A DNA stretch of 64,000 nt, taken from positions 1,178,001-1,242,000 of the forward strand of contig NZ_CP009435.1 in the NCBI RefSeq assembly GCF_000960995.1, in the 5' to 3' direction. The stretch is from Burkholderia glumae LMG 2196 = ATCC 33617 (GTDB taxonomy: Bacteria; Pseudomonadota; Gammaproteobacteria; Burkholderiales; Burkholderiaceae). Positions 59,789 through 64,000 of the stretch are shown here, one piece after another. Position 1 is the stretch's first letter; each line of letters opens with the position of its first letter. The notes beneath the pieces were generated by a model. That model searched no databases, had not been told where the DNA came from, and saw only the letters and a program-made list of their open reading frames with translations. A program made the position numbers and the translations under genes.

Positions 59789-61734
59789 GACATATCGACG
59801 AGATCCTCAATCTGCTTCGTCAGCAGGTGAGTAACGATAACGAAGTCGACGACATCGCACGCACGGCGAGCGAAGTTGTCGGTAAGTGGGTCAACCCGTT
59901 GAGCGGAGGCAAGGAGCAGACGAACGGGCTCATCTATGGTCTTGTGCAAAGTGGCAAAACTGGCGTCCTGACCGTGACTGGTGCGATGGGTGCGGATGAG
60001 GGATATCGGACACTCATTGTTCTCACGTCCGACATTGACCCCCTGTATGAGCAAACGCGGGGGCGAATTCAAGAAGCGTTTCCGGGCATGGACATCCTAG
60101 GGAAAGCGGATCTTCGTGATAAAGACGCCTTTTTACAGCGCATCAAGCGCGGTACCTGTGCCATTGTGGTAACGAAGAACGGCAGCATCCTCAACACTTT
60201 GATTGAGAACTTCAAGGGGGCAGGTGTTCGGGGACTTCCATGCCTGATTATTGATGACGAGGCTGATCAGGCGAGCTTGAATACCAAGGCTCGCAAGAAC
60301 GACGGTTCGCGCAGCAAGATAAATGGTCAGATTGAAGAACTGCGTGGGTTCTTCGATAAAAATACTTATTTGCAGGTAACCGCCACTCCTGGAGCACTAT
60401 TCCTCCAAGAAGGCAAGCATGCCTTTCGGCCGAAGTTTACGGTGCTAAGTCACCCTGGCGGTGACTACGTCGGGGGGGACGACTTTTTCGACAAACGCAG
60501 CGCCGACCTCGTTCGTGAGTTTCCCTTAGCGGACCTCGTGACTTTGTCCGCTGGATCCCAACCCACACCGGGCAGTCAGATGCCCGCCTCGTTGTTGTCT
60601 GCGCTGGATACTTTCATGATCGGTGCGACATTCAAGCGAGAAGCGAGTCCCGATCAAAAATGTGCGTTTCTGTGCCACGTGAGTACACGGACAAGCGACC
60701 ATAAGCACATCGTCGACCTGCTGCGCATGTATAAGGCTGACTTGGCATCTGGCCTGAAGGCGAAGAACGCCAAACTCATTGCTCGGCTCCGGAAGGCCTT
60801 CGACGATCTCGCAGGTACACACAAACAGTTGGCGAAGGCAAACTTCGATCGTTTGCTCGAGAAAATCGAGTTTCTTTCCCCGGGCATCACGGTCAAACTC
60901 GTGAACGGGGAGACCGACGAAGACGTGGCTTTGCATGCGCCCTACAACCTCTTCGTCGGTGGGAACAAACTCGGACGCGGCGTAACCATCAAGAACTTGC
61001 TTGTGAGTTACTACGGGCGCCATCCACGTACGCCGCAGGCCGATACGGTGCTTCAGCATGCGCGCATGTACGGATATCGACGTCAAGATATAGGATTGCT
61101 ACGACTCTGGCTCCCGCCCGAGCTGCACGTGGTTTTTCGCGCTATCAACGAGATGGAGCGGAGTCTACGGAAACTTATTGCCGAAAATTCTGGCGAAGAG
61201 TTTCGCGGTATCTACCTGGAGAATGGTCTCCAGGCGACGCGACGTAACGTCTTGGTTCCTGGCGCTATCGGTGTCTATACCGGCGGAGGCACTTACAACC
61301 CGGCTCAAGTGTTAAGGGACGATGTAGGCTCTAAGCACACGCCGAAGCTGGATAAGCTGCTTTCCGGCATTGCAGATAAGTGTCATGAATCGTTCTCAAT
61401 CGCAGATGTCAAGGAACTCATCAAGCTGACCGTTCCAGATCCGGAAAGCTCGGAGCGGGTATGGAATCCCCTCGCCGTTGCGGAGTCGCTGGAGCAATGT
61501 GCGGAAATTTTGAAGCACGGCATGGCTTACGTTTATGTTGATCGGGGGCGTGATCTGCGTGAGAGCCGGCGAGAGACGCAGGGTGTATTGACCGGAGGTG
61601 AAGCTCTGTCCGTGCCGAACGATCGCATAACTGTGTTTATGATCCGAACGAAAGCTTACGGCAAGCATCAGTCTGTCTGGTGGCCCCAGATCCGATTCCC
61701 ATCAGGTCGATACGCATTGGCCTTCGCCATCTAA
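59785..61734 (+). CDS. Z1-domain SF2-type NTPase
   Basis: A 649-residue protein. Walker A is YGLVQSGKTG (residues ~51-60), Walker B LIIDDEAD (154-161), motif III VTATPGALF (198-206), and the Z1 domain (PF10593) signature is FVGGNKLGRGVTIKNLLVSYYGR (390-412) with QADTVLQHARMYGYRRQ (418-434), where the Arg residues are the likely arginine fingers. Z1 proteins are SF2 helicase-like motors found in restriction-modification operons, where they accompany a MutL-type GHKL ATPase and a methyltransferase. No nuclease domain is visible. Coupled to the small upstream gene; the OLD-like gene begins 13 bases after the stop. Confidence 0.9.
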   Translation: MRHIDEILNLLRQQVSNDNEVDDIARTASEVVGKWVNPLSGGKEQTNGLIYGLVQSGKTGVLTVTGAMGADEGYRTLIVLTSDIDPLYEQTRGRIQEAFPGMDILGKADLRDKDAFLQRIKRGTCAIVVTKNGSILNTLIENFKGAGVRGLPCLIIDDEADQASLNTKARKNDGSRSKINGQIEELRGFFDKNTYLQVTATPGALFLQEGKHAFRPKFTVLSHPGGDYVGGDDFFDKRSADLVREFPLADLVTLSAGSQPTPGSQMPASLLSALDTFMIGATFKREASPDQKCAFLCHVSTRTSDHKHIVDLLRMYKADLASGLKAKNAKLIARLRKAFDDLAGTHKQLAKANFDRLLEKIEFLSPGITVKLVNGETDEDVALHAPYNLFVGGNKLGRGVTIKNLLVSYYGRHPRTPQADTVLQHARMYGYRRQDIGLLRLWLPPELHVVFRAINEMERSLRKLIAENSGEEFRGIYLENGLQATRRNVLVPGAIGVYTGGGTYNPAQVLRDDVGSKHTPKLDKLLSGIADKCHESFSIADVKELIKLTVPDPESSERVWNPLAVAESLEQCAEILKHGMAYVYVDRGRDLRESRRETQGVLTGGEALSVPNDRITVFMIRTKAYGKHQSVWWPQIRFPSGRYALAFAI

Positions 61735-61747
61735 CAGTGCTTTGACA

Positions 61748-63631
61748 ATGCTGAAACTTAACGACGAAATCTTGCGCGTTGAAGAAAATCGCAACAAATA
61801 TGAGATGGTTTTCCCCGGCTACATCTCGCACATTCGCTTCCCGCGCTACAAGAACATTGCAGACGGTACACGCATTGACTTCACATTCCCCGTTACGGCG
61901 TTGGTCGGATCAAACGGTTCTGGCAAAACGTCAGTTTTGAATGCGCTGTACGGCGCTCCTGCACGTAAGTCGACCGGGCAGTATTGGTTCAGCACGAAAG
62001 TTGACCCAATTGAGGAGGGGGATGGTAGCCCAAGCCGGTTCATTTACGGGCACTACAATTCTGCACTGAAGGGTATCGTCGAGACGCGTAAGGCGCGTGT
62101 GCGAAAGGTCCGCGGCGACAAGCTCGATCCGAACTACTGGGAGCCGACAAAGGAAAGTCCGGGCGACGACATGGCGGAGCCAACTCTTAAGCCGGGTAAA
62201 ACGTACACGGGGCGAAGCAAGGATCGGTGGAACCCCGTAACTCGCGACGTGCTTTATATAAATTTTCGCAAGGAATTGAGCGCGTTCGACAAGTATTTCT
62301 ACTTTGGCAAGGACCCGGCTAATCGGATGTCGGTAGCAAGGCGACCCGCGACACTGGCGGCAGTTAAGGGGGCGGCTGGAGTTGCAAAGAAGCCCTTTTC
62401 ACGTCGCATCACGAGCAAGATGGATCAGGTTCGATACGATGCTGAATGGCTAGCACGCGTGATTGAAGCGAATGATACATCTGTAGAGTATCGTAACCGG
62501 AAGGTCGCGACGGAGAATCGGCTACTCGCTCAGGCTGAGCTGGAAATGGTGAGTTTTGTTCTGGGTAGAGAATATGAGGAGGCACGCTGGATTCGACATC
62601 GCCTCTTCAAGGGTGACGGCGGACTCAGCATCGTTTTTAAGACAAAGCACGGGCGGTATTCGGAAGCGTTCGCAGGCAGCGGTGAGGTTGCCGTAACGAG
62701 CTGTGTTGTACAGATTCTGAAAGCTGCAAGGGGAACCTTGGTCTTGCTTGACGAGCCGGAGGTGTCCCTACATCCAGGGGCGCAAGAGCGGTTGCTTGCG
62801 TTCCTCGTAAAGATGGCGCGTGTCCGGCAGCTGCAGGTCGTGTTTTCAACTCACTCGCCTCATATGACCGCGGGGCTACCGGACGATGCGATCAAGACGT
62901 TTCATCAGCTGGAAGACGGGCGTTTTGCGGCGATTGCGTCGACGCACCCGTATGCCGCTTTTCGTCGCCTTGGCGCAATGAGCGGTGGGCGGATCCGAGT
63001 TTTAGTCGAGGATCGATTGGCGAAGATGGTAGTGGAGCAGGCACTCCTGACTATAGCGGATGCCGCGACGCGAGAGGTCTTTGCGGTCGAGTTCCCAAGT
63101 GGTGGGGCCGATGCTATTTTGAAGTATCACGTGCCTGTACTCATGGCGGCGCCCGGGCATACTTTAGTGCTCCTGGACGGCGACAAGCGGCTCGTCCCTG
63201 AGTTCGTTGATCCGGACACAATTGGTGTGGCGCAAAATGACACGCTCGCTGCGAAGATCAAGGAGCAGACGGGCGTGGATCCAGAGCTGACAGTGGATGG
63301 CGGGGCCGGTGGCGGGAATTTGGCGCAACGTGTACAAATTCAGCGAAAATACTTGGCGTGGCTGCGAAGGAACGTTGCCTTCATCCCAACCTTATGCCCT
63401 GAGGAATTGATACTCCGAGCCGTGGGACAGGCCGATCCTGCAGCACAAAAGTCACAGGATCACAAGGACCGGTTGAGGGAACTGGCTGTTGGCCTGTATG
63501 GGCCGAACGTTTCAAACGAGCGCACTGACTCGCACGGCGAGACACTCATTGCGGGCGCTAGAGGTGGCTCGGCAGAGTTGGCGCAGTTGGTCGATCAACT
63601 GACCAGCTACTTAGCATCTGTGCACCCGTAG
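61748..63631 (+). CDS. OLD-like ABC ATPase with C-terminal TOPRIM region
   Basis: A 627-residue protein. Walker A is VGSNGSGKTSVL (about 53-64) and a signature-like GSGEVA (about 310-315) follows. Walker B/D-loop is LLDEPEVSLHPGAQERLL, and the switch His is in FSTHSPHM (about 367-374). After the ATPase come RVLVEDRLAKMVVEQAL (Glu near 421) and HTLVLLDGDKRL (Asp near 477 and 479), matching the TOPRIM E and DxD metal-binding motifs of OLD-family nucleases. So an ATP-regulated nuclease is likely. The start at ATG 61748 was chosen; TTG at 61742 is possible. Genes of this type include GajA of Gabija, but no UvrD-like partner is present here. Confidence 0.82.
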   Translation: MLKLNDEILRVEENRNKYEMVFPGYISHIRFPRYKNIADGTRIDFTFPVTALVGSNGSGKTSVLNALYGAPARKSTGQYWFSTKVDPIEEGDGSPSRFIYGHYNSALKGIVETRKARVRKVRGDKLDPNYWEPTKESPGDDMAEPTLKPGKTYTGRSKDRWNPVTRDVLYINFRKELSAFDKYFYFGKDPANRMSVARRPATLAAVKGAAGVAKKPFSRRITSKMDQVRYDAEWLARVIEANDTSVEYRNRKVATENRLLAQAELEMVSFVLGREYEEARWIRHRLFKGDGGLSIVFKTKHGRYSEAFAGSGEVAVTSCVVQILKAARGTLVLLDEPEVSLHPGAQERLLAFLVKMARVRQLQVVFSTHSPHMTAGLPDDAIKTFHQLEDGRFAAIASTHPYAAFRRLGAMSGGRIRVLVEDRLAKMVVEQALLTIADAATREVFAVEFPSGGADAILKYHVPVLMAAPGHTLVLLDGDKRLVPEFVDPDTIGVAQNDTLAAKIKEQTGVDPELTVDGGAGGGNLAQRVQIQRKYLAWLRRNVAFIPTLCPEELILRAVGQADPAAQKSQDHKDRLRELAVGLYGPNVSNERTDSHGETLIAGARGGSAELAQLVDQLTSYLASVHP

Positions 63632-63692
63632 TACCTAACGTCAATCCGGAGCTCCGATACGGAAGACTACACGGACTCTCAAGTTTAAGCTG

Positions 63693-64000
63693 ATGATTCG
63701 CAAAGAGAACACCAACGCAAAGCCGCTGCACGCCATAGATCTGTTTAGTGGGTGCGGAGGCCTGAGTTTAGGCCTCAAGAAGGCAGGGTTCGTCGTGGCC
63801 GCGGCCGTTGAAATCGACCGCAAGGCCCAGGAAACCTATCGGCTAAACCACCCGAAGGTTCGTCTTTACGCACAAGATATTCGCGGATTAGACCCGGCAG
63901 AGGTGCTGCGTGGAGCGGGGCTGAAGCCTGGCGAGCTCGACCTTCTTGCCGGGTGCCCGCCGTGTCAGGGGTTTTCGCGGCTGCGGACCAAGAACCAACG
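63693..64000 (+). CDS. C5-cytosine DNA methyltransferase, N-terminal part (cut by window edge)
   Basis: The first 102 residues are visible: motif I LHAIDLFSGCGGLSLGLKKAGF, motif II AAAVEIDRKAQETY and motif IV GCPPCQGFS with the catalytic Cys. These are definitive for a C5-MTase of the Dcm type. The target-recognition region and C-terminus lie beyond the window. It starts 61 bases after the OLD-like gene and is likely the modifying enzyme of the system, protecting the host at the recognition site. Confidence 0.95.
   Translation, partial: MIRKENTNAKPLHAIDLFSGCGGLSLGLKKAGFVVAAAVEIDRKAQETYRLNHPKVRLYAQDIRGLDPAEVLRGAGLKPGELDLLAGCPPCQGFSRLRTKNQ

Noticed and set aside
59785..64000. Assignment to Gabija or DISARM
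   Set aside because: Gabija needs a UvrD-like GajB and DISARM needs DrmA/DrmB/DrmC; neither set is visible, though the right edge is cut.

Overview
The window looks like chromosomal DNA of a Burkholderia-type betaproteobacterium. The backbone is very GC-rich, with GCG/GCC/CTG-dominated codons. It carries a flagellar/chemotaxis cluster in the order fliT-fliD-fliC / rpsU / flhDC-motAB-cheA-cheW-MCP-cheR-cheD-cheB-cheY-cheZ / flhB-flhA-flhF-flhG-fliA. FlhDC as master regulator, CheD and CheZ together, an SAH riboswitch before ahcY, and short H-NS-like proteins all fit that lineage. The genus is inferred from gene content and layout, not from a search.

Layout. (1) 1-7450, minus strand: a tightly coupled operon with repeated ATGA overlaps. 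It encodes a TPR O-GlcNAc-transferase-like glycosyltransferase, a VioA-type sugar aminotransferase, two KAS III-like enzymes, an acyl carrier protein, an SDR reductase, a NeuD-like acyltransferase and the start of a Rieske protein. The simplest reading is synthesis of an N-acylated dideoxy-amino sugar and its transfer to flagellin. (2) 7709-10985, minus: fliT, fliD, fliC, with a sigma-28 promoter before fliC. (3) 11578-16481: rpsU, tag, a BadF-type sugar kinase, a Cof-type HAD phosphatase, an H-NS-like protein and a GT4 glycosyltransferase. (4) 17024-29396, plus: flhDC, then motAB and the chemotaxis genes behind a sigma-28 promoter. (5) 29662-32191: a DUF2844/DUF3443 pair and a VOC protein. 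(6) 32548-39186: flagellar export and regulation genes ending in fliA. (7) 39315-42256: SAH riboswitch, ahcY, a small holin-like membrane protein and metF (the methyl cycle). (8) 42404-57685: housekeeping and metabolic genes, including a branched-chain amino-acid binding protein, a second H-NS-like protein, a CDF transporter, and an rsmI-yraN-SIS-BON-cytochrome c block similar to the enterobacterial yraL-yraP region.

(9) From 57869 onward the composition changes. Immediately after a tRNA-Ala(CGC) gene, GC content drops and codon use loosens. A long inverted repeat is followed by a divergent PD-(D/E)XK-like gene and a promoter-headed operon. That operon encodes a small unknown protein, a Z1-domain SF2 NTPase, an OLD-like ATPase with a C-terminal TOPRIM region, and a C5 DNA methyltransferase that runs off the window. 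This is the most interesting part of the window: a candidate restriction/anti-phage system in which an OLD-type nuclease sits where published Z1 systems carry a MutL/GHKL ATPase.

The motility genes form a standard hierarchy. FlhDC would switch on export and fliA, FliA would drive fliC and motA onward, and the glycan operon would decorate the exported flagellin. The ahcY-metF block recycles S-adenosylhomocysteine and feeds methyl groups, which CheR and the island methyltransferase both consume; this is a general metabolic link, not evidence of coordination.
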